DNA of 14,353 bases from Clostridiales bacterium (GCA_003343705.1 QAKR01000008.1:1-14353); one strand, 5' to 3'. Counted from the first letter of the stretch, positions 1 to 7,902 are shown. Notes: generated by a model from the sequence alone, not told the origin. Numbers and translations are program-made.

Positions 1-2251
1 AATAGGTATAATGCGTGTTTTAAATATGTATGAAAACTATCCGCTTTGGTTTACATTTTTTACAAAACTAGGTTTTGAAGTTGTACTTTCAGACCAAAGC
101 AGTAAAAAAATATACGAGCAAGGAATTGAGACAATTCCTTCAGAGAGCGCATGTTATCCGGCAAAACTGACACACGGTCATATAGAAAATCTTATATCCC
201 GGGGTGTTAAAACTATTTTTTACCCTGATATTGTTTATGAAAACAAAGAAATTAAGCAAGCCGGAAACCATTTTAACTGCCCGATTGTTATTTCATACCC
301 GGAAGTTATAAAAAACAATGTTGAAAACATCCGAGAAAAGGGAATAACGTTTTTAAACCCATTTTTTGCTTTACATGATAAAAAGAAGCTTACAAAGCGT
401 CTTTGCGAAGAATTTGAGCCTATGGGTATTTCAAAAAGTGAAATAACAGCAGCTGCAAATGCTGCATATGAAGAACAAGCCTCTTTCCGTGCTGATATTA
501 AACGTGCAGGGGAAGAAACTCTCGAATATTTGGAAAAGCATAACGGTCACGGCATTGTTTTAGCCGGAAGACCATATCATATCGACCCGGAGATTAACCA
601 CGGAATAGATAAAATGATTTCCTCTTTCGGGCTTGCAGTTTTAACTGAAGACAGCATTTCTCACCTTGCCCCTCCGGAGCGACCTCTCCGTGTTGTGGAT
701 CAGTGGGCGTATCATTCACGTCTGTATGCAGCAGCAAATTTTGTAAAGAACAGCAAGAGACTTGACCTTGTTCAGCTTAACTCTTTTGGATGCGGTGTTG
801 ATGCAATAACAACCGATCAGGTCGAAGAGATTTTGGAATCTTCTCAAAAAATATATACGCTTTTAAAAATAGATGAGGTAAACAACCTCGGTGCAGCCCG
901 TGTGCGTATTCGTTCCCTTATTTCTGCATTATATGAGCGTGAACTCTCAGGGTTTGAGCCTAAAGATGAGACATATGTCCAAAAACATATTCCGTTTACA
1001 AAGCAAATGAAAAAAGAACATACGATTTTAGGCCCGCAAATGAGCCCTACTCACTTTACTTTACTTGAAAGTGCTTTTAAGCAAAGCGGATATCGGCTTA
1101 AGATATTAAAGGATACAACTCAAGCTGATATTTCTGAAGGTTTAAAATATGTTAATAACGATGCATGCTATCCGTCTATTTGTGTTGTAGGGCAGTTTAT
1201 ACATGCCTTAAAATCAGGTGAATATGATCTCGATAATACATCTATTATCATATCACAAACCGGCGGAGGTTGCCGAGCTACAAATTATATAGGTTTTTTA
1301 CGTAAAGCACTTAAAGACGCTGGGTTTGATAAAGTTCCTGTTATATCATTAAATTTTGTGGGTATGGAGAAAAATCCGGGTTTTAAAATAACCCCGGCTT
1401 TATTAAGTAAGTTAGTATTGGCAATACTTTACGGAGACTTACTTTCACGTTTAACATTACGTGTACGCCCCTACGAGCAGAATAAAGGTGATACTGACAA
1501 TCTTTATAATGTTTGGCTTTCACGGTTGTGTAAAGTGGTCTGTCGTGGTAAAAAAAGCGAAATTGAGCCTATAGCGCGGGCAATGGTTGAAGATTTTGAA
1601 GATATCCCCGTAAAACCTCTTTCATTGCCACGGGTTGGAATTGTGGGAGAAATATTAGTTCAATATCATCCTACTGCTAACAATAAACTTGTAAGAAACA
1701 TAGAAGCTGAAGGCGGCGAGGCTGTTTTACCTGACATGGTTAATTTTTTCCTTGCGTCTATTTTCCAAACACGTGTAAAATATGAAAAGCTTTCTGCTCC
1801 GTTTTATACCCGTTTTTCACCGCTAATTCTTAGGCTGATTGAAACTTATTTGATAAAGGTGGATAATGTTTTAAAAGATCATCCGCGTTTCGGACGTATT
1901 TCCGATATAAGAAAGTTGGCTTCACAGGCTTCTGAAATTCTTTCAAACTGTAATATGACAGGTGAGGGTTGGCTTTTAACAGCCGAGATGATAGAGCTTA
2001 TAAAACACGGGGCTCCGAATGTGGTATGTGTTCAACCCTTTGCATGTCTTCCAAACCATGTAGTGGGTAAGGGTATGATAAAAGAAGTTCGCAGACGATA
2101 TCCGGAGGCTAATATAGTTCCTATAGATTACGACCCCGGAGCTTCTGAGGTTAACCAAATAAACAGATTGAAGCTGATGATGTCAACAGCATTTAAAAAC
2201 AATCAGACAAAGCCATCCAAAAAAGTCGAAAAAGAGCTTGTTGAAAAATAA
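1..2251 (+). CDS. Acyl-CoA dehydratase activase-related protein (COG3580/COG3581 modules), 5' partial
   Basis: This is the C-terminal half of a 2-hydroxyacyl-CoA dehydratase activase-type protein. The frame is open to the left edge (Ile-Gly-Ile before the first Met), and no ribosome site precedes the ATG at 11, so that ATG is internal. Numbering from that Met, residues 1-330 match the DUF2229/COG3580 module (CYP at 48-50, GRPYHIDPEINHGID at 186-200, FGCGVD around Cys261). Residues 335-735 match the HgdB-like COG3581 module (NDACYPS with Cys386, TGGGCRATNY with Cys421, VQPFACLPNHVVGKG with Cys679). In known full-length proteins (about 1,400 residues) these follow two BadF/BcrA-type ATPase domains, which would lie off the window. 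Members are thought to be ATP-driven electron-transfer proteins carrying iron-sulfur clusters; the conserved Cys residues fit this. The exact substrate is unknown, and no dehydratase subunit gene is visible here. The family call is strong, the function weak. Confidence 0.88.
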   Translation, partial: IGIMRVLNMYENYPLWFTFFTKLGFEVVLSDQSSKKIYEQGIETIPSESACYPAKLTHGHIENLISRGVKTIFYPDIVYENKEIKQAGNHFNCPIVISYPEVIKNNVENIREKGITFLNPFFALHDKKKLTKRLCEEFEPMGISKSEITAAANAAYEEQASFRADIKRAGEETLEYLEKHNGHGIVLAGRPYHIDPEINHGIDKMISSFGLAVLTEDSISHLAPPERPLRVVDQWAYHSRLYAAANFVKNSKRLDLVQLNSFGCGVDAITTDQVEEILESSQKIYTLLKIDEVNNLGAARVRIRSLISALYERELSGFEPKDETYVQKHIPFTKQMKKEHTILGPQMSPTHFTLLESAFKQSGYRLKILKDTTQADISEGLKYVNNDACYPSICVVGQFIHALKSGEYDLDNTSIIISQTGGGCRATNYIGFLRKALKDAGFDKVPVISLNFVGMEKNPGFKITPALLSKLVLAILYGDLLSRLTLRVRPYEQNKGDTDNLYNVWLSRLCKVVCRGKKSEIEPIARAMVEDFEDIPVKPLSLPRVGIVGEILVQYHPTANNKLVRNIEAEGGEAVLPDMVNFFLASIFQTRVKYEKLSAPFYTRFSPLILRLIETYLIKVDNVLKDHPRFGRISDIRKLASQASEILSNCNMTGEGWLLTAEMIELIKHGAPNVVCVQPFACLPNHVVGKGMIKEVRRRYPEANIVPIDYDPGASEVNQINRLKLMMSTAFKNNQTKPSKKVEKELVEK

Positions 2252-2260
2252 TATCGTATA

Positions 2261-2302
2261 ATGAAGGCTGTTGCGTAATGCAACAGCCTTCATATATTTT
2301 TT
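2261..2302 (+). terminator. Rho-independent terminator after the activase-like gene
   Basis: A perfect 14-bp inverted repeat (ATGAAGGCTGTTGC at 2261-2274, its complement at 2280-2293) has a 5-base loop and is followed by a T-run at 2297-2302. It ends the plus-strand gene. It sits just before the stop of the convergent ABC gene and may also slow minus-strand transcription, although the T-run on that side is poor. Confidence 0.85.
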
Positions 2303-2304
2303 AA

Positions 2305-4089
2305 TTAACCATTATCATTTACAAACTGGCTATTATAAAGTTTTGCATAATAACCGCCTTTTTCCATAAGGTTGAGATGTGTTCCTGTTTCCTTAATGTC
2401 ACCGTTTTCCATATAAATAATCATATCTGCATCCTTTATTGTGGAAAGCCTGTGGGCTATTACAAAGCTTGTACGCCCTTTCATCAATGTTGCCATAGCT
2501 GATTGAATTAAAACTTCTGTTCTGGTATCGACAGAGCTGGTTGCTTCGTCCAAAATCATAATAGGGCTGTTTGATAAAATCGCCCTAGCAATTGTCAGGA
2601 GTTGACGCTCTCCTTGGGCAAGGTTTGTAGCTCCTTCCTGGAGCATGAATTTATATCCTCCGGGTAACGTATGAATAAAAGAATCTGCTCTGGCAGCTTT
2701 AGCAGCAGCAATAACCTCTTGGTCTGTTGCATCAAGACGTCCATAACGTATATTTTCCATAATACTTCCTGTAAACAACCACGTGTCCTGAAGTACCATG
2801 CCAAAAATAGATCTAAGATCTGATCGTGTCATGTCTCGGGAATCAATTCCGCTAATCAAAATTTTACCCGAGTTAATGTCATAAAATCGAAGAAGTAAAT
2901 TAATAAGTGTTGTCTTTCCCGCACCTGTAGGCCCGACAATCGCGACTTTGCTTCCCGGTTCTACTTTAAGGCTTACATCCTGCATTAGAATTCTATGAGG
3001 CTGGTAACCGAATTTAACATGGGAAAATTCAACTTTTGCATTGTCTTTTTGAGGCACTTTAGGGCTATTGGTATCGGGAATCTCTTCTTTTTCGTCTAAA
3101 AATTCAAAAACCCTCATGGCTGCAGCTGCTGTAGATTGTAAGACATTAGCTATCTGAACGGTTTGGTTTATCGGTTGGGAGAACTGTCTTAAATATTGAA
3201 TGAAAGATTGAATCATCCCCACAGTCATCCTGCCACCTATTACCAACGCCCCGCTGACTACAACAACGGCAACATAACCAATGTTTGTCATTCCTTGTGT
3301 GATAGGCATTAAAGTACTGGATAAAAATTGTGATTTCCAGCCGCTGCTATAAAGTTCTTTATTTGTATCTTCGAAATTTTCGATTGTTTTTTCTTCTGTT
3401 CCGTATGCGCTGATAATGTTATGACCTGTATACATTTCTTCAACATATCCGTTAATATCACCTAAAGTTTCTTGCTGGGCTTTAAAATATTTTTGAGAAG
3501 TTGAAGCTATTTTCATAGAGATAAAAAGGGCAATCGGAACGGTTACAACCCCGATAATAGTTAAAATAGGACTGATAACAAGCATCATAGTAAAAATGCA
3601 GATAAGAGAACATATTGCAGTAACAATCTGATCAAGACTTTGCTGGAGGCTGTTTGATATTGTGTCTACGTCGTTTGTTATACGGCTTAAGATATCTCCG
3701 TAAGTGTTTGTATCAAAATAATTAAGAGGAAGCTTTTTAAACTTTTCATCCACTCGGCTTCTTATGTCAAAAATAGTTTTTTGAGATACTCTTACTAAGA
3801 TACAAGTGCTTATATATTTAAAAACCGCATACAGTATATAAGTTGCCGAAAGAATTATAAGCAAAGTTACGAATTTTTTTATCCCTTCCGGAACAGGCTC
3901 TCCGTTAAACACAAGTCCTACCATAGAATCAGTTGCTTTACCCAGAATAAAAGGTCCTAAACTATTAAAAAGTGAAGCGAAAATAATTAAAATAACCGAA
4001 AAGATAAGACCTTTTCGATATGGTTTCATAAAATTGAAAAGTCTACCGAAAACTTCTTTAAATTCAACTGATTTTTTTTCATTTTTCAT
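2305..4089 (-). CDS. ABC exporter half-transporter, canonical-ATP-site subunit (TM288/BmrD-like)
   Basis: This is a 594-residue half-transporter: an N-terminal six-helix exporter membrane domain (about residues 25-310) fused to a nucleotide-binding domain (about 350-594). Visible motifs are Walker A GPTGAGKT (386-393), Q-loop Gln434, a non-standard signature LAQGE (490-494, instead of LSGGQ), Walker B MILDE with catalytic Glu515, and switch His546. The intact Glu and His with a degenerate signature are typical of the catalytically competent chain of heterodimeric exporters such as TM287/288, BmrCD, LmrCD and EfrCD, which expel drugs, lipids or peptides across the cell membrane. It starts 4 bases after the stop of its partner gene, and its AGGAGG lies inside the end of that gene, so translation is probably coupled. 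Substrate cannot be told from sequence. Confidence 0.93.
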   Translation of the reverse strand: MKNEKKSVEFKEVFGRLFNFMKPYRKGLIFSVILIIFASLFNSLGPFILGKATDSMVGLVFNGEPVPEGIKKFVTLLIILSATYILYAVFKYISTCILVRVSQKTIFDIRSRVDEKFKKLPLNYFDTNTYGDILSRITNDVDTISNSLQQSLDQIVTAICSLICIFTMMLVISPILTIIGVVTVPIALFISMKIASTSQKYFKAQQETLGDINGYVEEMYTGHNIISAYGTEEKTIENFEDTNKELYSSGWKSQFLSSTLMPITQGMTNIGYVAVVVVSGALVIGGRMTVGMIQSFIQYLRQFSQPINQTVQIANVLQSTAAAAMRVFEFLDEKEEIPDTNSPKVPQKDNAKVEFSHVKFGYQPHRILMQDVSLKVEPGSKVAIVGPTGAGKTTLINLLLRFYDINSGKILISGIDSRDMTRSDLRSIFGMVLQDTWLFTGSIMENIRYGRLDATDQEVIAAAKAARADSFIHTLPGGYKFMLQEGATNLAQGERQLLTIARAILSNSPIMILDEATSSVDTRTEVLIQSAMATLMKGRTSFVIAHRLSTIKDADMIIYMENGDIKETGTHLNLMEKGGYYAKLYNSQFVNDNG

Positions 4090-4093
4090 ATAT

Positions 4094-5824
4094 TTACGCC
4101 TCCTCTTTGCTGAGTTGCGAATATACGATCTGTTGATACACTTCGCAATCCTTAAGAAGCTCTTCGTGTCTTCCGAGGCCGACGCAACGTCCGTCTTCTA
4201 AAACTAAAATTCTGTCTGCGTTTTTTATCGTACTTATACGCTGTGCAACAATAATAACCGTAGAGTTTTTTGCTTCGTCAAAAAGTGCTTTTCTTAATGC
4301 AGCATCTGTTTTAAAATCCAAAGCAGAAAAGCTGTCATCAAATATATAAATCTCCGGTTTTCTTGTTATAGCTCTTGCAATTGCAAGACGTTGTCGTTGT
4401 CCTCCGGAAACATTTGTCCCGCCTTGTGAAATAGGTGAGTCAAAACCGTCTTCTTTTGCCATAACAAAATCATAAGACTGGGCTATCTTAACGGCGTGTT
4501 CAATATCATCATCGGTGGCATCTGGCTCACCGTAAGCCACGTTTTCGGAAATTGTACCTTTAAAAAGAAATGCTTTTTGCGGGACAAGCCCGATTTTATT
4601 ACGTAGGACACTTATTTCCATATCTTTTACATTAATGCCGTCAACTAAAACTTCCCCTTGCTGAACATCATAAAAACGTGGTATTAAGTTGATTAACGTA
4701 GATTTTCCACAACCTGTAGATCCTATTATCGCAGTTACTTCACCGGGTGCAGAGTCAAAAGATATATGCTCAAGGGCAGGCGTGTCCGAATCGGGAAAGC
4801 AGAATGTAACATCTTTAAATGAAACAAAACCTTTCTTTTCGGTGTTTTTAACAGCATCCTTTTTGTTTGTAATGACAGCTTGCGCGTCAAGAACTTCATT
4901 TATCCTTTTTGCAGAAACCGACGCTCTTGGATACATTACAAAAATCATTGATAACATCATGACAGACATCATAATTTGCATGACATATTGTATTACCGCG
5001 ATAACATCACCGATAGGAATTGCTTCATTAAGGTTGATTATTTGGTATCCTCCATAAGCAAGAAGGGCTACTGTTGTACAGTAAAGGATAAGGCTTAATC
5101 CCGGCATAAGAATTCCCATAACAGTATTCATATTAATTGCATTTTTCATAAAAGATTTATTTACTTTGCTAAAACGTTTTTCTTCAAATTCCTCTGTTCC
5201 AAAGGCCCTTGCCACACGAATTCCGGTAAGTTTTTCCCTTGTTACAAGATTGATTTGGTCAAGCTTTGATTGCATTATTTGTGAAAGAGGTGTTGCGAAT
5301 TTTGCGATTACAAAAACAAAAATTAACATACAGGGCATTGAAATGAGTAGTATCATGGACATTGATGTACTTTTTGCAAGTGCCATAATAATTCCGCCTA
5401 TACACATTATAGGCGCAAGAAGAGATACACGCAGAAGCATATTCATAAAAGTTTGAACCTGAACAACGTCATTATTTGTTCTTGTAATCAATGATGACGT
5501 GGAAAAGCTATCAAATTCGGTCTGTGAAAAATACTGAATTTTTCTAAATATTTTACTCCTTAAATTTCTACCGGTACCGACTGATATAACTGAGGATAAA
5601 AGACCGGTACCAATACTGCATGCTATACCCAGTAAAACAAAGAGCAACATTTTTCCTCCTATGGAAACTATTTCACCCATATCAGCGTTTGGAATTGCCG
5701 TATTGATAACATCAGATAAATACATCGGTAGGGCGAGGTTTGCAGTAACTGAACCAATAACAGATATAAGAAGTAATAAAATTCCCCATTTGAACCGGAA
5801 CAGCTCTTTAAACATCTTTTTCAA
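4094..5824 (-). CDS. ABC exporter half-transporter, degenerate-ATP-site subunit (TM287/BmrC-like), TTG start
   Basis: This is a 576-residue half-transporter with a six-helix membrane domain (about residues 12-300) and a C-terminal ATPase domain. Motifs are Walker A GSTGCGKST (368-376), Q-loop Gln416, canonical signature SGGQR (473-477), Walker B IFDD with Asp497 where the catalytic Glu normally stands, and Gln528 in place of the switch His. These two changes are the hallmark of the non-hydrolysing site in heterodimeric exporters. In the dimer this Walker A/B pairs with the LAQGE signature of the next gene, while this chain's normal signature completes the active site. The start is taken as TTG at 5824 because GGAGGG lies 6 bases upstream; the ATG at 5815 would be about 15 bases away. 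It follows the SdpI-family gene by 40 bases, probably in the same operon. Confidence 0.93.
   Translation of the reverse strand: MKKMFKELFRFKWGILLLLISVIGSVTANLALPMYLSDVINTAIPNADMGEIVSIGGKMLLFVLLGIACSIGTGLLSSVISVGTGRNLRSKIFRKIQYFSQTEFDSFSTSSLITRTNNDVVQVQTFMNMLLRVSLLAPIMCIGGIIMALAKSTSMSMILLISMPCMLIFVFVIAKFATPLSQIMQSKLDQINLVTREKLTGIRVARAFGTEEFEEKRFSKVNKSFMKNAINMNTVMGILMPGLSLILYCTTVALLAYGGYQIINLNEAIPIGDVIAVIQYVMQIMMSVMMLSMIFVMYPRASVSAKRINEVLDAQAVITNKKDAVKNTEKKGFVSFKDVTFCFPDSDTPALEHISFDSAPGEVTAIIGSTGCGKSTLINLIPRFYDVQQGEVLVDGINVKDMEISVLRNKIGLVPQKAFLFKGTISENVAYGEPDATDDDIEHAVKIAQSYDFVMAKEDGFDSPISQGGTNVSGGQRQRLAIARAITRKPEIYIFDDSFSALDFKTDAALRKALFDEAKNSTVIIVAQRISTIKNADRILVLEDGRCVGLGRHEELLKDCEVYQQIVYSQLSKEEA
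4099..4104 (-). promoter_or_regulatory. Ribosome binding site AGGAGG embedded in the upstream ABC gene
   Basis: On the minus strand AGGAGG is followed after 9 bases by the ATG at 4089. The site lies within the last codons of the upstream ABC gene (Glu-Glu-Ala-stop), which supports coupled translation of the two half-transporters. Confidence 0.8.
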
Positions 5825-5830
5825 TGAAAT

Positions 5831-5836
5831 CCCTCC
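5831..5836 (-). promoter_or_regulatory. Ribosome binding site GGAGGG that selects a TTG start
   Basis: On the minus strand GGAGGG ends 6 bases before TTG at 5822-5824. The next in-frame ATG is nine bases further on, so the spacing favours TTG as the initiation codon of the degenerate ABC subunit. Confidence 0.7.
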
Positions 5837-5864
5837 ATTATCATAATATAACCTATTTGCTTAA

Positions 5865-6248
5865 TTAATCTTTTCGGTTTCCGTTTTCATCAAAAGTTCT
5901 TTTTAATGCTGATTCAACAGGAAATATAGAAGCAATCATGGTTATGACTTGTATACCTAAGATTATACATCCGAAAATACTTATAAAATCTATATCTTTT
6001 CCGATTGAAAAGAACATTGCAACAGCCGAAACAATCAACATTATAAGCCCCAGAGTTCGCCAGATTTTTCCGCAATAATGGTGTGCAAATTCCCATGTAT
6101 CTTTATTTTTCATAGACATGGTAGTTCTATATCCAACAAAATTATTAATTTTTTTTGGTGCATTATTGTAGGAATAAACTCCGAAAATAATCATAATTAT
6201 CGGGGTAAGTATAACCATAATAAACATAAAAATCCAGAAACCTATCAT
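5865..6248 (-). CDS. SdpI-family small membrane protein
   Basis: This 127-residue protein has hydrophobic segments at about 3-26, 64-82 and 87-109. Between the first two it carries the SdpI-family signature: Asn36, Gly39-Tyr40-Arg41-Thr, Ser45-Met-Lys and Trp52. In Bacillus subtilis, SdpI is an integral membrane immunity protein against the SdpC toxin and also sequesters the SdpR repressor. This protein is shorter than SdpI (about 200 residues) and lacks its N-terminal membrane region, as do many short homologs of unknown role. The ATG has a GAAGG site 8-9 bases upstream. It heads an apparent operon with the two ABC exporter genes, which fits self-protection or envelope stress, but no SdpC or SdpR homolog is visible. 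The family call is good; an immunity function is inference only. Confidence 0.8.
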   Translation of the reverse strand: MIGFWIFMFIMVILTPIIMIIFGVYSYNNAPKKINNFVGYRTTMSMKNKDTWEFAHHYCGKIWRTLGLIMLIVSAVAMFFSIGKDIDFISIFGCIILGIQVITMIASIFPVESALKRTFDENGNRKD

Positions 6249-6311
6249 TATAATACCTTCTTTATATAAAATTATTTTAGATACTAATTAAATATTTATT
6301 AATTATATTAA

Positions 6312-6338
6312 ATTATAAAATTGGTTTACTCTTGACAA
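6312..6338 (-). promoter_or_regulatory. Candidate promoter for the SdpI-ABC operon
   Basis: On the minus strand TTGTCA (6338-6333) is followed after 15 bases by TATAAT (6317-6312). The spacer is shorter than the ideal 17, so this is a tentative call. The -35 is the reverse complement of the plus-strand -35, meaning the divergent promoters would share the same bases. Confidence 0.4.
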
Positions 6339-6376
6339 ATATTGTATTTATTGTTATTATTACGGTAAACTAAACC
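6323..6376. repeat. GGTTTAC / GTAAAC-TAAACC inverted repeats flanking the divergent promoters
   Basis: GGTTTAC at 6323-6329 is mirrored by GTAAAC at 6365-6370 and by TAAACC at 6371-6376, one copy on each side of the plus-strand promoter. It could be a paired operator. The motif is short and the region AT-rich, so chance is a real alternative. Confidence 0.35.
6332..6360 (+). promoter_or_regulatory. Sigma-A type promoter for the secreted dockerin/peptidase gene
   Basis: TTGACA (6332-6337), a 17-base spacer, then TATTAT (6355-6360) is close to consensus. Transcription would start near 6367, giving a leader of about 40 bases before the ATG at 6407, with AAGAAGGG as the likely ribosome site about 12 bases upstream. 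Confidence 0.75.
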
Positions 6377-6406
6377 ATAAAAAGAAAAAGAAGGGAATTT
6401 AACACA

Positions 6407-7849
6407 ATGAAAAAGTCATTAGTAACACTGGTTACAATTTTTGTAATCATGATGTTCGGGCCTTTATATTCACTTGCGGCGGAAGAAAATGTTTCTTTTA
6501 AATCTGTATTCCCCGATAACATTCCTAAAGGAAATATCGTGGAAATCAGAATGAAAATTGATGCGGAGAACGGATACAAGGTTAGCGCATTCGGGGGCAA
6601 GATTTTATTTAATAATAAAAAATTTGAATTTGTTGAGTTCCATCGAGGCGGCCTGTTATCGTGTTGGGATAAAAGCTCATATTCGCAAAATAACAACGAA
6701 ATCATCTTCGATTTTAAATGTTCAGAAAAATATTCATTTCATTATTTATCAAAAAAAATGAAAAATACTATGGTTTTAAAACTTAAAGTCTTAGATACAT
6801 ATGTAAAAGATGATGTCTCTGTAATTATAGATGCGTTTACAGGTTTTGATGAAAATGGGAATAAAGCAAGCTATGCTGTTTATACGGAAACAGAACCATT
6901 TTTATCCGGAGATATTAACACGGATTTAAAAATCACTTTATCAGATGCAATGAGTGTATTTCAATATGTTGCCGGTAAAGCAGATCTTAATGGGAGCTCT
7001 TTTTCCGCTGCTGATATTGATCGTGACGGGAGGGTTGCTCTTAACGATGCTATGACCATATTTCAACATGTTGCAGGCAAAATATCCCCTGAACATAATC
7101 AAACTATAGCAAGCGTTCCCGCGACATGCACAGAACAGGGATATTCGGAATATAAGTGTTCTTGTGGGGAGTGTTTAAAATATGATTATATAAAACCTCT
7201 CGGGCATGGTTTAGGCGAGTGGTATTTTATACAAAAACCAACACCTATCTCTTCAGGAGTAAAAGAACGTAAATGTTCGCGTTGCGGATTTTGCGAAACT
7301 GTTGTTTTAGATCCTGTAAGAGATCCTGTAGGGAAAATAAGATATTATAATCAAAAAGACCCAAAATGGGGCGGGAAAGAATTTATAGGGTGTGGGAACA
7401 TGTTCTTTAACGGATGTGCCCCTACTGCAGTTGCAATGGCTTTAAGCTATAGGGGGATAACAATAGACCCTCGTACTGTTGCAGACTGGCTTTATTATAA
7501 CACTGAGGAATTTAACCGATCTTTCACCGGTACATCCGGTTCAGGAATACGTTTAGCAGCTGAACAATATGGTGCAAAGGTGGTAAAAATAGAGACGTAT
7601 TTGGATTTTATTACAAATCTTAGAAACGGTGCAGCGATAGCCGGGGCAATGGGGGAAGGTTTATTTGCCAAACCGGGAAAATCCCATTGTATATTTATGG
7701 TAGGGTTTGAAGATGGTAATGTGAATTGTTATGACCCGTATTATGAGAATAAAAACGGAGTTTATAATGCCTGGACGGTATGGTCTCAACGTTCAACCCT
7801 TTCAGTGGATTTACGATATGATAATATTGTATTTTATGCGATTTATTAA
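6407..7849 (+). CDS. Secreted dockerin protein with cohesin-like region and C39-like cysteine peptidase domain
   Basis: This is a 480-residue exported protein. Residues 1-24/25 are a signal peptide (hydrophobic core, Ser-Leu-Ala-Ala before the mature chain). Residues about 30-160 resemble a cohesin-like beta-sandwich (weak call). Residues 168-226 form a type I dockerin with two calcium-loop/helix repeats (GDINTDLKITLSDAMSVF; ADIDRDGRVALNDAMTIF). Residues 238-300 hold two Cys clusters (Cys241, 251, 253, 256; Cys290, 293, 296) like the short repeats seen in Clostridia surface proteins. Residues 310-480 look like a C39-like papain-fold domain: GCAPTAVAM with nucleophile Cys337, His427, and probable Asp443. 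The dockerin implies docking to a scaffoldin-type cohesin on the surface or in a cellulosome-like complex; the peptidase could trim proteins there. It is monocistronic, with its own promoter and terminator. The substrate is unknown. Confidence 0.88.
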   Translation: MKKSLVTLVTIFVIMMFGPLYSLAAEENVSFKSVFPDNIPKGNIVEIRMKIDAENGYKVSAFGGKILFNNKKFEFVEFHRGGLLSCWDKSSYSQNNNEIIFDFKCSEKYSFHYLSKKMKNTMVLKLKVLDTYVKDDVSVIIDAFTGFDENGNKASYAVYTETEPFLSGDINTDLKITLSDAMSVFQYVAGKADLNGSSFSAADIDRDGRVALNDAMTIFQHVAGKISPEHNQTIASVPATCTEQGYSEYKCSCGECLKYDYIKPLGHGLGEWYFIQKPTPISSGVKERKCSRCGFCETVVLDPVRDPVGKIRYYNQKDPKWGGKEFIGCGNMFFNGCAPTAVAMALSYRGITIDPRTVADWLYYNTEEFNRSFTGTSGSGIRLAAEQYGAKVVKIETYLDFITNLRNGAAIAGAMGEGLFAKPGKSHCIFMVGFEDGNVNCYDPYYENKNGVYNAWTVWSQRSTLSVDLRYDNIVFYAIY

Positions 7850-7856
7850 TTGAAAC

Positions 7857-7902
7857 TAAAATAACAATACCTACCGAATACTCGGTAGGTATTGTTATTT
7901 TA
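7857..7902. terminator. Bidirectional terminator between convergent genes
   Basis: A perfect inverted repeat has an 18-base core AATAACAATACCTACCGA (7860-7877) pairing with 7882-7899, extendable to 21 bp, and a 4-base loop. It lies between the stops of the dockerin gene (7849, plus) and the YjdF-like gene (7916, minus), with T-rich sequence on both exits, so it probably serves both transcripts. Confidence 0.88.

Noticed and set aside
11..13. ATG at 11 as the start of the activase-like gene
   Set aside because: The frame is open upstream, there is no room for a ribosome site, and the family has an N-terminal ATPase half before this point; it is an internal Met.
4689..5456. Plus-strand open frames of 96-122 codons inside the ABC gene
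   Set aside because: They lie antisense to a fully conserved ABC transporter, have no family resemblance and no ribosome site; they are shadows.
4094..5824. Degenerate ATP-site residues as evidence of a decaying ABC gene
   Set aside because: Asp for Glu and Gln for His are the expected pattern for one chain of heterodimeric exporters, and the frame is full length with intact Walker A and signature.
6370..6705. Minus-strand open frame of 111 codons running out of the divergent promoter region
   Set aside because: It is antisense to the signal peptide and cohesin-like region of the dockerin gene, ends inside the promoter region and shows no recognisable domain.
7857..7902. 21-bp inverted repeat as a mobile element or small RNA
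   Set aside because: Its position between two convergent stops and T-rich flanks fit a shared terminator; there is no transposase or promoter nearby.
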